Part shown: positions 1-9,049 of the stretch, piece by piece | How the letters are laid out: the number at the start of each line of letters is the position of its first letter | Position numbering within the stretch: the stretch's first letter is position 1 | Assembly: GCA_017853285.1 (NCBI GenBank) | Contig: JAFMJU010000056.1 | Location: 1 to 12,590, forward strand | From: Gemmataceae bacterium | GTDB lineage: Bacteria > Planctomycetota > Planctomycetia > Gemmatales > Gemmataceae | Direction: 5' to 3' | DNA length: 12,590 bases | Notes under the pieces: generated by a model | What the model was told of the DNA's origin: nothing | Databases searched by the model: none | What the model saw: only the letters and a program-made list of their open reading frames with translations | Position numbers and translations under genes: made by a program

Positions 1-1
1 T

Positions 2-1288
2 GCTGCTGTTTCGAAGGTTTGGTGCTCCGGTCCGGGGACCAATTCGGCCGGGCTCACCACCCGTTGGACCTGGGGACAGTTCCTCCCGAATGGCTGGCTT
101 CCCACCGAATCCATACCCGCCATGGCCCGCATGTGGCGCCATGGAACCGGGTATACGGGGCAGGAGGCTGTCGAAATCCATTGCCTTGGTTCCGTTCCCG
201 GTGTGGAGGCTGTTTTGGCGACCCTCCACAGCCTGGGGGCACGTGGGGCAGGGCCCGGCGAATTCACGTTGCGGGCGTTTTTGGCGGGTCGGGTGGATTT
301 GGTGCGGGCGGAAGCCCTTTTGGGCCTGACCCATGCAAAAAGCGCCGAGCAATTGGCAGACGCGTTGGACCAGCACGCCGGTGGCATCAGTGAACCGATG
401 GCCCGGTTGAGGGAAGAACTGCTGGATTTTCTGGCCGATGTGGAGGCGGGGCTGGATTTCGCGGATGAGGATATCGCGCAAATTCCCCAGGAAGAATCGC
501 TGAAAAGGCTCTCGGGCCTGATGGCCAGGGCCGCGTTGCTGGCGAAGAAAATGCAAGGGCGCGCCCAATTGCATTCCGCGTTTCGGGTTGCCCTGGTTGG
601 GGTTCCCAACGCGGGAAAAAGCACCCTGTTCAATCGTTTGGCGGGCCTGTTGGAGACCGAGGCCGCGATAGTCTCCGACCGCCCTGGAACCACGCGGGAT
701 TGGCTTTCGAGACCAGGCATCTTACCCAAGGGGGCCCGGGTGGAATGGATCGACACGGCCGGTTGGCAGCAGACGGCCGACCTGATCGGCGGGCAAGCCC
801 AGGAGTTGGGGCGGGCGGAGAGTGGGCGGGCCGACCTGGTTCTGATGTGCAAGCCTGCGGATCTGGCTGATTCTGAATTGGAGCGGGAATACCGGGATTT
901 TGAGCACAAAGCGGATGTGCCGTTCCTTTTGGTCCAAACACGGGCCGACCTGAGAACCCAAGACTTTGAGAAAATTGCTGGCGATTCGCTGCTGGTGAGC
1001 GCCTTGACCGGGGAAGGCATCGAGGATTTGCTCGCAAGGGTGGAAAATGAGGCCGTGAAACGCGGCGCCCGCGAGGTGGCCCCCCATTTGGCCCGGGCCA
1101 AGGAACACCTGGAAAAACTGGTTGAACATTTGCGGGCGGCGCATGGATTGGTCCTTGAGGAGGACCCGGTGGAATTGGTTTCCATGGAGGTGCGGGCCGC
1201 GGTGGATGAATTGGGGGCCCTTCTGGGGACGGTTTATTCTGATGACCTGTTGGGCCGGGTTTTCTCGCGGTTCTGCATCGGCAAATGA
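2..1288 (+). CDS. mnmE: tRNA modification GTPase MnmE, 5' end cut by window
   Basis: MnmE works with MnmG in the cytoplasm to place (carboxymethyl)aminomethyl groups on U34 of tRNAs reading split codon boxes. The frame is open from base 2 with no stop, so the first roughly 25 residues lie outside the window; the first in-window ATG (122) is internal to the N-terminal folate-binding domain, recognisable by YTGQEAVEIHCLG and GPGEFTLRAFLAGRVDL. A helical domain follows with an inserted Ras-like G domain: P-loop GVPNAGKST (599-625), switch I RPGTTRD, DTAG (752-763), and G5 SALTGEG (998-1018). The protein ends in FCIGK, the conserved C-terminal motif whose Cys is important in the family. Odd: the G4 motif, normally NKxD, reads TRAD (938-949), and the stretch after DTAG is divergent. 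Family assignment is certain; full GTPase specificity is less so. Confidence 0.95.
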   Translation, partial: AAVSKVWCSGPGTNSAGLTTRWTWGQFLPNGWLPTESIPAMARMWRHGTGYTGQEAVEIHCLGSVPGVEAVLATLHSLGARGAGPGEFTLRAFLAGRVDLVRAEALLGLTHAKSAEQLADALDQHAGGISEPMARLREELLDFLADVEAGLDFADEDIAQIPQEESLKRLSGLMARAALLAKKMQGRAQLHSAFRVALVGVPNAGKSTLFNRLAGLLETEAAIVSDRPGTTRDWLSRPGILPKGARVEWIDTAGWQQTADLIGGQAQELGRAESGRADLVLMCKPADLADSELEREYRDFEHKADVPFLLVQTRADLRTQDFEKIAGDSLLVSALTGEGIEDLLARVENEAVKRGAREVAPHLARAKEHLEKLVEHLRAAHGLVLEEDPVELVSMEVRAAVDELGALLGTVYSDDLLGRVFSRFCIGK

Positions 1289-1513
1289 CGCGGTCATCGT
1301 TTTTTGAACAGGATATTTCGAAAAGATCCAGGCTTGCAGGGGAAGATCCCGGGTTTTGGCGGTTTGAGGCCATCCGGTCAGGGATTTCCGCTGCCTTGGC
1401 CGGGATCGATTCTTCGGGCTCCTATTGGTTTATGATGATCCCGAGCAATCGCCCGGCCCTGTGTTACTGGCAGAGAATGTAACGGTGTTGCGGTCCTTGT
1501 GGAGGAAGGTGCG

Positions 1514-2392
1514 ATGCGTTGGGAAGACAGTGGCGCGAAGGGAAATGTTGAGGATCGCCGGGGCAAGTCGATGCCGATGGCGGCGGGTGGGGGCCTGATG
1601 GGCCTCATCATCATGGGGATCTTGTTTTATCTGACCGGCGACCTAGGCAAGGCAAAGCGGTTGGCGGACAACATCACCCCCATGGTGCTGCCCAAAGCCG
1701 CGCCTGCTGGCGGCGGGGCGCCGGTCAATCCCAATGATGCCAACCTGAAATTCGCCGAGGCTGTCATGGGGTTCACCGACGAGGCCTGGGAAGAGATTTT
1801 CGGGCGGATGGGCCAGCGCTGGGAAAAGCCGACGCTTGTCCTGTTTTCCGATCGGGTGGACAGCGGTGGGTGCGGCCTGGCCCCTTCCGCGGTGGGGCCC
1901 TTTTATTGCCCGGCAAGCAAGAAGGTGTTTCTGGATCCCACCTTTTTTGATGAACTGCGGGACAAATTAAAGGGGTCTTCGGCCGACTTTTCGAGGGCCT
2001 ATGTGATCGCCCATGAGGTGGGGCACCATGCCCAAAACCTGCTGGGTTACAACAGCCTTCTCGATCAGTACCGCAAAAAAGAGGGGGAAAACTCGGGTAT
2101 CCGTCTGGAATTACAAGCGGATTATTTGGCTGGGGCTTGCTGGCACCATGTGGAGAAGAAACGCGGGATTTTGGAAAAAGGTGATATCGAGGAGGCGATC
2201 CGTACCGCCCAGGCGATTGGCGATGACCGTTTGCAAAAGAATGCCCGCGGTTGGGTGAACCCTGAAAGTTTCAACCACGGGACAGCTTCCCAGCGCTTGA
2301 AATATTTCATGCAGGGATTCCAATCTGGTAACGCCAACAAACGGGCCCTGGACCAGTTTTTCGATCCCTCGGTCAAGCCTTTGGACCTGTAA
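1514..2392 (+). CDS. ypfJ: YpfJ-type neutral zinc metallopeptidase, membrane-anchored
   Basis: A 292-residue protein closely resembling E. coli YpfJ (Zn_peptidase family, PF04228), a predicted zinc metallopeptidase whose substrate is not established. It opens with the family signature MRW...NVEDRRG, followed by one membrane helix (about residues 23-41) and an exported catalytic part. Visible family blocks are SGGCGLAPSAVGPFYCPA, the zinc site HEVGHH (H167, E168, H171), LELQADYLAGACW, which supplies the likely third ligand, AQAIGDDRLQ and SFNHGTASQR. In E. coli the ADCFAG Cys is Tyr here. I chose ATG 1514 over an in-frame GTG at 1499 because GGAGGAAGG (1501-1509) is a strong ribosome binding site for it and the family begins with MRW. 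It stands alone: 225 bp after mnmE and closed by a terminator. The family is clear; the symbol is by similarity. Confidence 0.93.
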   Translation: MRWEDSGAKGNVEDRRGKSMPMAAGGGLMGLIIMGILFYLTGDLGKAKRLADNITPMVLPKAAPAGGGAPVNPNDANLKFAEAVMGFTDEAWEEIFGRMGQRWEKPTLVLFSDRVDSGGCGLAPSAVGPFYCPASKKVFLDPTFFDELRDKLKGSSADFSRAYVIAHEVGHHAQNLLGYNSLLDQYRKKEGENSGIRLELQADYLAGACWHHVEKKRGILEKGDIEEAIRTAQAIGDDRLQKNARGWVNPESFNHGTASQRLKYFMQGFQSGNANKRALDQFFDPSVKPLDL

Positions 2393-2407
2393 TCGGCGAC
2401 GCTATCC

Positions 2408-2447
2408 GTGAAAGGCGGCACCTGGCGGTGCCGCCTTTCACATTTTT
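2408..2447 (+). terminator. Rho-independent terminator after ypfJ
   Basis: A perfect 15-bp inverted repeat (2408-2422 with 2427-2441, loop TGGC) is followed directly by ATTTTTT. The stem is GC-rich in its centre. It lies 15 bp after the peptidase stop codon and separates that gene from ispG. Confidence 0.93.
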
Positions 2448-2630
2448 TGGGACAGATGAATGCAAACGCCCTTCGGGCTTCACTTTCCGGCCCGTTGCTT
2501 GTGCCTGTGATCCTGATAAAAATAGATAGTCAGTTCCCTAATCCGGCGGTAAAGGATTACCCTAGAATCGATTGGGTTCAATTAAACCGTTGACGCATCC
2601 GCCAGCGAGGCGGGGAAGGTCGAGATTTTC
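2448..2630 (+). promoter_or_regulatory. ispG upstream region, candidate promoter
   Basis: A non-coding stretch between the ypfJ terminator and ispG that must hold the ispG promoter if the terminator is efficient. Two weak sigma70-like possibilities are visible: TTGCTT with TAAAAA 16 bp later near 2500-2525, and a good -10 hexamer TAGAAT (2563-2568) without a convincing -35 box. Neither is strong enough to choose. Near the start codon there is GGGGAAGG about 12 bases upstream and a GAG closer in. Confidence 0.3.
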
Positions 2631-3812
2631 ATGGAAGGATCCACGCCAAACGGGCCGATCGAATCCGGATTCCACCGTCACAAAACCCGCGTGGTGGAAG
2701 TGGGTGGAGTGGGCATCGGTGGGGAGAACCCTGTCCGGGTCCAGTCGATGACCACCCCTGACACCTACCAGGTGGCCGAAGTGGTGGAGCAGATCCACCG
2801 GTTGCAAGAAGCCGGGTGTGAACTGGTCCGTGTGACGGTTCCTAAGGCGGAGGACGCCGCCGCCCTGACCGAGATCAAAAAGCAGATCCGCATCCCGCTG
2901 ATTTGCGACATCCATTTCGACCACAAGATGGCCCTTCAGGCCATGGATCATCCTGTGGACAAGATTCGGATCAATCCGGGCAACATCGGTGGCTTGGATA
3001 AGTTTAGGCAGGTGGTGCGCAAGGCCAGGGACCGCGGCTTGCCGATGCGGATCGGTGTGAATGCCGGCAGCCTGGAAAAGGACCTGGTTGAAAAGTATGG
3101 ATACCCGTGCCCGCCCGCGATGGTGGAAAGCGCCCTGCGGTATATCGAGATCGCCGAGTCCGAGGGGTACCACTCGATGATTGTGTCACTGAAGTCCAGT
3201 GACACTTTGACCGCGATCGAATCGTATCGACTGTATGCCAAGCAGGCGGATTACCCGACACATATCGGCATTACCGAGGCGGGCAAGCCTCCCTACGCCA
3301 TTGTGAAGTCGGCCTGCGGGCTGGCACCCCTTCTGGTTGATGGAATCGGGGACACGATGAGGATCAGCCTGCTGGGTGATCCAGTTCCCGAGGTTGCTGC
3401 CGCCTATGACATCTTGCAGGCGACCCGTCGCCGGGTTCGCCGGCCGGAACTGATTGCCTGCCCCACTTGTGGCCGGCTTGAAATTGATCTCGAGGGGATC
3501 ATCGCGCAGGTGGAAAAACGCCTGGCCGGAAAGCGCACACCGGTGAAAATATCGATCCTCGGGTGCGTGGTGAACGGCCCGGGCGAGGCCCGGGAGGCCG
3601 ATTTGGGCATTGCCGCTGGCAAAGGCAAAGGGGTCATTTTCAAGCGCGGTGAGATTGTCCGTCATGTCAAGGAAGAGGAGATGGTGGACGCCCTGATGGA
3701 AGAGGTTGCCATTTGGGAACAGGAAGAGGCCCTGAAGGGAAATCTGGGCGCTGAAAAGCGCGTGGAATCCGGGGGGCAGGGCCATAGGGTGCGGCTTCCC
3801 ATGTCGAGGTGA
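2631..3812 (+). CDS. ispG: 4-hydroxy-3-methylbut-2-enyl diphosphate synthase IspG (GcpE)
   Basis: IspG carries out the penultimate step of the MEP isoprenoid pathway: reductive ring opening of methylerythritol cyclodiphosphate to HMBPP with electrons from ferredoxin or flavodoxin. The 393-residue product shows the whole short bacterial form. The TIM-barrel part contains NPVRVQSMTT, VRVTVPK, ICDIHFDH, KIRINPGNIG and RIGVNAGSLEKDL. The C-terminal iron-sulfur domain has ACPTCGR (C277, C280) and ILGCVVNGPGEAREADLG (C312, E319), matching the four [4Fe-4S] ligands of the E. coli enzyme. About 20-25 polar residues at the C-terminus (after roughly 368) have no counterpart I recognise and look like a dispensable tail. 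The gene is set apart by a terminator upstream and about 60 bp from the next gene downstream. No MEP-pathway neighbour is visible. Confidence 0.97.
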   Translation: MEGSTPNGPIESGFHRHKTRVVEVGGVGIGGENPVRVQSMTTPDTYQVAEVVEQIHRLQEAGCELVRVTVPKAEDAAALTEIKKQIRIPLICDIHFDHKMALQAMDHPVDKIRINPGNIGGLDKFRQVVRKARDRGLPMRIGVNAGSLEKDLVEKYGYPCPPAMVESALRYIEIAESEGYHSMIVSLKSSDTLTAIESYRLYAKQADYPTHIGITEAGKPPYAIVKSACGLAPLLVDGIGDTMRISLLGDPVPEVAAAYDILQATRRRVRRPELIACPTCGRLEIDLEGIIAQVEKRLAGKRTPVKISILGCVVNGPGEAREADLGIAAGKGKGVIFKRGEIVRHVKEEEMVDALMEEVAIWEQEEALKGNLGAEKRVESGGQGHRVRLPMSR

Positions 3813-3827
3813 CCAGATTCCCGGTTC

Positions 3828-3846
3828 CCGGGGCTGGTCGCCCCGG
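3828..3846 (+). repeat. Small GC hairpin between ispG and the next gene
   Basis: A perfect 7-bp stem CCGGGGC/GCCCCGG with a 5-base loop. No T-run follows, so it is not a classical terminator; it could mark the end of the ispG message or be a chance GC-rich hairpin. Confidence 0.4.
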
Positions 3847-3874
3847 CGGGTGACTGTAGCTAGGAGTTCCGGGG

Positions 3875-5752
3875 ATGGTCCAATTCACTTGCGCGTCCTG
3901 CGCCAAGACCTTCAAGGCACCGGACAATTTGGCCGGCAAACGGGTGGCCTGTCCCTCCTGTAAAACCATCGGCCAGGTTCCGGCCAATCCAGCCGACCCG
4001 CTCCAGGCCGCGGTTCAGCGAGCCGGGCAGTCAGTTTCCAAGGGGGCCGCCCAGGCCAAACCCGAATCCGCAGACCAGGCCATCGAGGATTTGCTTGCGG
4101 ATGAGCGGAAGCAGCGTGAAGCCGCCCGGCAGACACTGATTAAATTTGACTGCGATTTTTGCTCTGAACCCATCGAAGTGACGGCCGACCTTGCCGGGAA
4201 GCGGCAACCATGCCCCTCCTGCTCGCGCATTGTGCAGGTGCCGGTTCCCAAGGTGGCAGACCCCGCCGACTGGCGTGCGAAAAACAAGATGGCCTCCGCC
4301 ATCAAGCTGGATGTGGAAAAAGGGCCGGAGGGGGCCTGGGACGGTGCCGGTTCGAAGGGTGTGAGCCGGGAGGCCCTGGAGGAGGCGAACGCCCTTCCGG
4401 TGCGCCCGGTGAAAAAAGTTCCATTAGCCACCCGTCTGAAGACCTTCGCGCTGGTTGGGCTCATCCTGTTGATCGCCGGTCTGGTGGCGATGCAATTCAT
4501 GGGTCGTCGCGCGGCGAAACTGGAAGTCCAGGCGGTTGAAAGCCTGCTGGCCGAAGCCGCCAAGGATAGCGAGTTTTCGAAGAACAAGGTGCTGCTGGCG
4601 GCTCTTGAGATCGGGGGGGCCGACGCCCTGTTGGGTGCCACAGTCGATTCCCAACCGGAAAAGGCCCTCAAACATTATTCCGCGGCACTCCGGGCCGCCC
4701 AGGAAGCCTCCCAATCCGCCGCCAAGGATTTGGTCTTGGGGCAACTGGCGGTTTCGATCGCGCAACGGGTTGGCAGCAAGCAAAAAGGGGGCGCCGACCC
4801 CAAGCGGCTTCCCTCGGATGATGGCCACAGGCTGCTCCGGGAATCGATCGGCCGGATTGGTGACCCGGAGTTTCAGTTGGACGCCTGGAACCAGGTATGC
4901 CAGGCGTTGGTGAAGGATGGTCAATCCCAGCGGGCTGCCACACTGGCTAAACAGATTTTCAGCGGGATGTCGCCCACCCAGGAGGGGCGTAACCGCGAAC
5001 GGATGAACATGCCCCTGGAAGGGTTGGGTGTCGCGGGCCTGGCCATGCTGCGGGAAGGCAAACAAAAATCAGACCAGGAGGCCCTTGGCCAGGCCAAGCA
5101 ATTGGCCCAGGAGATTGTGCGGAAAATCGACCAAAAGGCCGTGGTTCCGGAGTCGGGTGTCGCCCTTGCCGTGGCTTCGGGGGAATCCTACCCCGGGCCA
5201 TGGAATGAGGCAAAGCATGATGCCGAGCTGTGGGGAATGGCCTGGGGCAAGGCCCTCCTGGGTAACACTACAGAAGCATTGGCCGTGGCAGGGCGTTCCG
5301 ATGGGGACCAGGTTGATAAATTCCGTGCCCGTGTGGCTGTGACCCTCGGGCAGTTACCCCCGTCCAAGGATTCCAAGGAAATAGTTGATTTGGCCGTGCA
5401 GGCCGCGGCCTCGAGGCCTCCCCTTGCGGGCAGTCTCCTCCGGTTGGCACGGCTGGGTGAGGAGGCTGGATGGCCTGCCGCCAGCGTGGGTGCCCTGGCG
5501 CAGCCATTAGGGTCAGCCGCGGCGGGCTCCGCCGAGGCTGAAATCCGCGGGGAGATCCTTCTGATCACCCGCCGGTTGGCCCTGAAACAGGGGGGTGAAT
5601 CTCCCGCCATGCTCGCGGAGGATAGGGCGTGGACGGCCCGATCCGCCGCCCGGCGCGACGCCGAGCCGGACAACAGGGCAAATGGCGCCAAGGCTGCCCC
5701 CACCGGGTATTTTTCACGATTGGGGAAATTGCTTTCCCCGGACGCCCGTTAA
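3875..5752 (+). CDS. Double zinc-ribbon membrane protein with helical-repeat domain
   Basis: A 625-residue protein of unknown function. It starts with a zinc ribbon (C6, C9, C26, C29), then a charged linker, then a second ribbon (C93, C96, C113, C116). The two share the core LAGKRxxCPSC, so one is probably a duplicate of the other. A single membrane helix follows (about 191-209), flanked by basic residues. The remaining 400 residues are Ala/Lys/Glu/Gln-rich amphipathic helices resembling TPR or Sel1-like repeats, ending in a disordered tail. The likely topology is ribbons in the cytoplasm and repeats outside, though basic residues flank both sides of the helix. ATG 3875 is supported by AGGAG (3862-3866), 8 bases upstream. 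It is the first gene of a probable three-gene unit with two exported repeat proteins. I recognise the architecture as common in planctomycetes but know no assigned role. Confidence 0.85.
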   Translation: MVQFTCASCAKTFKAPDNLAGKRVACPSCKTIGQVPANPADPLQAAVQRAGQSVSKGAAQAKPESADQAIEDLLADERKQREAARQTLIKFDCDFCSEPIEVTADLAGKRQPCPSCSRIVQVPVPKVADPADWRAKNKMASAIKLDVEKGPEGAWDGAGSKGVSREALEEANALPVRPVKKVPLATRLKTFALVGLILLIAGLVAMQFMGRRAAKLEVQAVESLLAEAAKDSEFSKNKVLLAALEIGGADALLGATVDSQPEKALKHYSAALRAAQEASQSAAKDLVLGQLAVSIAQRVGSKQKGGADPKRLPSDDGHRLLRESIGRIGDPEFQLDAWNQVCQALVKDGQSQRAATLAKQIFSGMSPTQEGRNRERMNMPLEGLGVAGLAMLREGKQKSDQEALGQAKQLAQEIVRKIDQKAVVPESGVALAVASGESYPGPWNEAKHDAELWGMAWGKALLGNTTEALAVAGRSDGDQVDKFRARVAVTLGQLPPSKDSKEIVDLAVQAAASRPPLAGSLLRLARLGEEAGWPAASVGALAQPLGSAAAGSAEAEIRGEILLITRRLALKQGGESPAMLAEDRAWTARSAARRDAEPDNRANGAKAAPTGYFSRLGKLLSPDAR

Positions 5753-5800
5753 TATTGGATAAATGGGACTCTATTGCTCCACCAAGTCGCGGGAGTTGAC

Positions 5801-8800
5801 ATGGCTGTGAATCAGTGGGTCCGCGGATTCAGGGGCCGGGTAATCAAGGCCTCCATGGCCCTGGCGGTGGCAGGCTTTGGGTTGGATTTCCACGGGAACG
5901 CTAGGGGCCAGGCCCAACGCGCCCCAGAAGCCATTCTTCTTGAACGGGATCTCGCCCTGGTCCGGAGCCTGCGCGGCATCCGCGATTTTGACACGGCTTT
6001 GGCCCTGTTGGAAAAGTTGTCCAAGGACCATCCGGCTCAATCCTCCCAGATCGCCTTCGAGCAGGCCCGAGTTCTTGTTGACCAGGCGGCAATCGAGTCG
6101 GATCCGATCTTTCGGGAACGGCAGCGGCGCCAGGCTCGCCAGGCTTTGGAGAAAGTGCTGGCAAGCCAGCCCACAGCCGTGCAGGCCGCGGAGGCAAAAG
6201 TCTGGTTGGCGCGGGTGGAAATGCAACTGGCCAGGGCCCAATTGTCACATGTGCTGCCCCTGGTTCCCCTGCCGCCTGAAAACGCGGCGGCCCAGGCGGA
6301 AAAATCCAAGGCCCGAAAGGCTTTGGCCGAAAGCGGAAAAAAACTGACCGATGCGCTTGCCCAGGCCAGGGTGGCAATTCAGGCGGTTCCGCAGGAAACC
6401 GGTTTGGCGGATCGCCTGGCACCCTTGATGGCGCGCGGGGATTTGGAGGTGGCCCTTAGCCATTTCGACTCGGCGCGAACCCACAATCCCCAGCGCGAGG
6501 CGGATGGCCGGTTGGCTGAAGTGCGGAAGGCCCAGGAACTGTTGGCGGGGGTCAAGTCATCGGGAGATGCCAATCCCTACGCTTCCGTCGCCAGCGCCTA
6601 CCTGGGTTTGCTGTCGAGGGAAAACGGCGAGCCCCAGAAGGCCCGCCAGGAGCTGCGCCCCTTGTTGGTAGCATTCGGGCCGGAGAATGCCGAGGCCCGT
6701 CGCCTGGCCCGGGTTTTCAACATGGAGGTGCTGCTGAGGGACGGATTCGACCCCACCGAGAAAAATCCCAGGACCCGGGAACAGGTGGTGGAGGAACTGG
6801 GCTTCGCATGGCTTTCCGATTACCGCCGATTTTCCGACTCGCCGGAGGCCAGCCATGTGCGGATGCTGGTTGCGGAGGCGATTGTGGAGCAACTGCGTAG
6901 GGTGGCGAAAACCCCGGCGAATCAGCGACTCCGCGATGACCGTTACGCCCAGATTCGCAGGCTTGTCCGCGACATCGAGCGGGGGGACAACGAGTACACG
7001 GAAAAGGCCCGCCGCCTGAAGATCGCGATCATGCAGGATCAGGGTGTTTTCAACCGGAAGTTGGAGGACCTGAAGACCTTTGACGACTGCCTGGCCCGTG
7101 CCCAATACGAGCTGGTGAAGATGGCAGAGGAGGTCGCGGAAGCCAAGGACGCGGCGGCTAGGCGCGATGTGGAGCAGAAGCGGCAGGAAAACGCACTGGG
7201 CGCACTTCGGCGGGGTATTCCTTTGGCGCTTGCGGCCGCGGGCCGGGAACCTGGTTCTTCCGAGGAATTGAACCAGGCCAAATACACCCGGGTTTTTCTG
7301 GCCAACGCGTTAGGGTTGCATGATGAGGCTATCCAGGAAGGTGAGGCCTTCGCCCGCAATGATCCCCGCCCCTCGCAGGCCATTATGGCCGGTGCCGTGG
7401 CGCTGCAGAGTCACCTGTCAGTGATGGAGGACGCTCGGCGGAAAATCGCCGGCCTGGACGGCATGGAGAAGGGCGGGCAAAAGGTGGAGCCGGCCCAGCG
7501 CCAGGCAGCGCGCAAAAGCCTTCAGGACGCCACGGCCGCAATGGTCCGATTCGCCGATTACCTTGCCAAACGCTGGCCTGAAGAGGAATTGGCCAACACT
7601 TGCCGGTTGCAAATCGGATTAGCCCACATCCGTTCCGGTAAATATACCGATGCCTTGCCCGTGTTGACCGCGATTCCCAAGGAGTCCCGGTCGAAGCCCC
7701 CGGCCCTGATGCAATCCGCGCTGATCCACTACCAGTTGGCGGAGGGCATGTCCGCCGACCCTTCGGCCAAGGCGGCTGAAGCCGCGAAGGCTGTGGAGTT
7801 GCTGAAGCAAATCCCACCCCTGGCGGATGTTATTGACAAGGGATTGACCGATAACTTCCTGCAATCGCGCCTTCGATTGGCAAGCGAGTATTACGGCGGG
7901 AAGAATTTTCAGGCCTTGTCCGGAGTGCTGGCCGAATTGGACGGGGTTCGGGCCAGGCTGGATGACGAAAGCCGCAACGCCTACGGCGCCTTGTTCCAGC
8001 GCGCGGACCTGTATTCCGTGGTTCTGGCGATGACCCGCGCCAATGAGGCGAAAGATCCGGCCGCGCAAGCAGATATCCTGGATCAGGGGGTTGCCCGTTT
8101 GGCCAAGGCAAAAAGCAGCCTCAACGCCAAACCCACGGTAGCCAGCTTTTTGGAAAAGGCGCTTACCGCGGCGGTGGTCGTCAACCGGCCGGAGATGTCG
8201 GGACGGGTGGTGGCGACCGGCGTCGAATTGGCCGGTTCACCCCCCCAGGATGAGGATTGCCAAAACCTGGCGAGGGTTTTGCTTTCCTCGTCTCGCAGGG
8301 CCCTGTCATCCGGCTTATCCCCGATGGATGGTCAACGCGAGGAAAGAGCCGCCCATTTGTCCGCCGTTTTGGCCAAGGTCCCGGAAACGATCCTGACCGG
8401 GGATGCCACGCGTCGTCTTTTGGCGAACGCCCATGAAACTGTTGGGGGCGCTGGAAAGGATGGGGCCCGCGAATTTGAAAAAGCCTTGAAAATCCTGGAG
8501 CCGGTGGCCAAGCCCTTGTTGGAAAAACCCACCGAACTGCAGGGCGCCAGGGAAAAGCAGGTTCTGGTGGTCAATTATTTGCGATTGTTGCGTCTGACCG
8601 GGCAACTGGAGTTGGAGCGCGCCCAGTTGACGAAGGCGACCGAGGCGGGCGGTTGGGGTGTCCGCAGCCTGGATGTGGCCCTTGAGGACACTCAGGCGCT
8701 GATCGCCGAAAAAAAATTCGGTCTGGCAACCCGAAAGGTCAAGCCGATCGCGGATCAGTTGGAAACCAAAATCCAGGGAGTGGGGCCAAACCCAAACCAG

Positions 8801-9046
8801 GCGGACCGCTCCATTGTGGATCGTTACACCGAGGCGGTGGCTTTGCAGATTATCGCCTATGAGGGATACGGACGGGCGAACAAGGATTCCCAGTCTTCCC
8901 AGAAGGCGGCGGCCCTGATGGCGGATTTGGAGAAGCGGCCTTGGTACCAGCAGGCCCCGGATTTCTGGATTCGTCGTTTGACCAGATTGGCGACAGAAAG
9001 TCCGGAATTTAAAGAGAATTGCGAAAAATTCCGGAAGGGGAAGTAG
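5801..9046 (+). CDS. Large secreted TPR-like repeat protein
   Basis: A 1081-residue protein of unknown function. The N-terminus is a signal peptide: basic start (R8, R11, R13, K16), hydrophobic core around AMALAVAGFGL-like residues 17-28, and probable cleavage after GQA (residue 38). The rest is almost wholly alpha-helical, rich in Ala, Leu, Lys, Glu and Arg, with degenerate TPR-like pairs such as DFDTALALLEKL near residue 65, ALGLHDEAIQEGEAFARNDP near 505-525 and SGKYTDALPVLTAIP near 610. No catalytic motif or second membrane helix is seen. ATG 5801 is chosen over an in-frame TTG at 5774 because GGGAG (5791-5795) stands 5 bases before it and the signal peptide then begins correctly. It sits 48 bp after the zinc-ribbon gene and 3 bp before the next gene, so it is very probably co-transcribed and may act as a periplasmic scaffold. 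Confidence 0.85.
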   Translation: MAVNQWVRGFRGRVIKASMALAVAGFGLDFHGNARGQAQRAPEAILLERDLALVRSLRGIRDFDTALALLEKLSKDHPAQSSQIAFEQARVLVDQAAIESDPIFRERQRRQARQALEKVLASQPTAVQAAEAKVWLARVEMQLARAQLSHVLPLVPLPPENAAAQAEKSKARKALAESGKKLTDALAQARVAIQAVPQETGLADRLAPLMARGDLEVALSHFDSARTHNPQREADGRLAEVRKAQELLAGVKSSGDANPYASVASAYLGLLSRENGEPQKARQELRPLLVAFGPENAEARRLARVFNMEVLLRDGFDPTEKNPRTREQVVEELGFAWLSDYRRFSDSPEASHVRMLVAEAIVEQLRRVAKTPANQRLRDDRYAQIRRLVRDIERGDNEYTEKARRLKIAIMQDQGVFNRKLEDLKTFDDCLARAQYELVKMAEEVAEAKDAAARRDVEQKRQENALGALRRGIPLALAAAGREPGSSEELNQAKYTRVFLANALGLHDEAIQEGEAFARNDPRPSQAIMAGAVALQSHLSVMEDARRKIAGLDGMEKGGQKVEPAQRQAARKSLQDATAAMVRFADYLAKRWPEEELANTCRLQIGLAHIRSGKYTDALPVLTAIPKESRSKPPALMQSALIHYQLAEGMSADPSAKAAEAAKAVELLKQIPPLADVIDKGLTDNFLQSRLRLASEYYGGKNFQALSGVLAELDGVRARLDDESRNAYGALFQRADLYSVVLAMTRANEAKDPAAQADILDQGVARLAKAKSSLNAKPTVASFLEKALTAAVVVNRPEMSGRVVATGVELAGSPPQDEDCQNLARVLLSSSRRALSSGLSPMDGQREERAAHLSAVLAKVPETILTGDATRRLLANAHETVGGAGKDGAREFEKALKILEPVAKPLLEKPTELQGAREKQVLVVNYLRLLRLTGQLELERAQLTKATEAGGWGVRSLDVALEDTQALIAEKKFGLATRKVKPIADQLETKIQGVGPNPNQADRSIVDRYTEAVALQIIAYEGYGRANKDSQSSQKAAALMADLEKRPWYQQAPDFWIRRLTRLATESPEFKENCEKFRKGK

Positions 9047-9049
9047 GCC

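Noticed and set aside
630..1373. 247-residue minus-strand open frame across mnmE
   Set aside because: Pro/Arg-rich shadow of the GC-rich mnmE codons, which encode clear conserved motifs on the + strand.
1285..1482. 65-residue open frame overlapping the mnmE stop by ATGA
   Set aside because: No good ribosome binding site, no recognisable domain or hydrophobic pattern, and unremarkable composition; probably intergenic.
2408..2593. 61-residue open frame after ypfJ
   Set aside because: It starts inside the perfect terminator stem and contains no family signal.
2505..2625. Possible regulatory RNA before ispG
   Set aside because: Only a 5-bp GGTAA/TTACC hairpin is seen; no known riboswitch blocks are present.
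8706..8716. Run of eight A bases in the 1081-residue gene as a possible frameshift site
   Set aside because: The frame continues normally on both sides, and no alternative-frame product or stimulating structure is evident.
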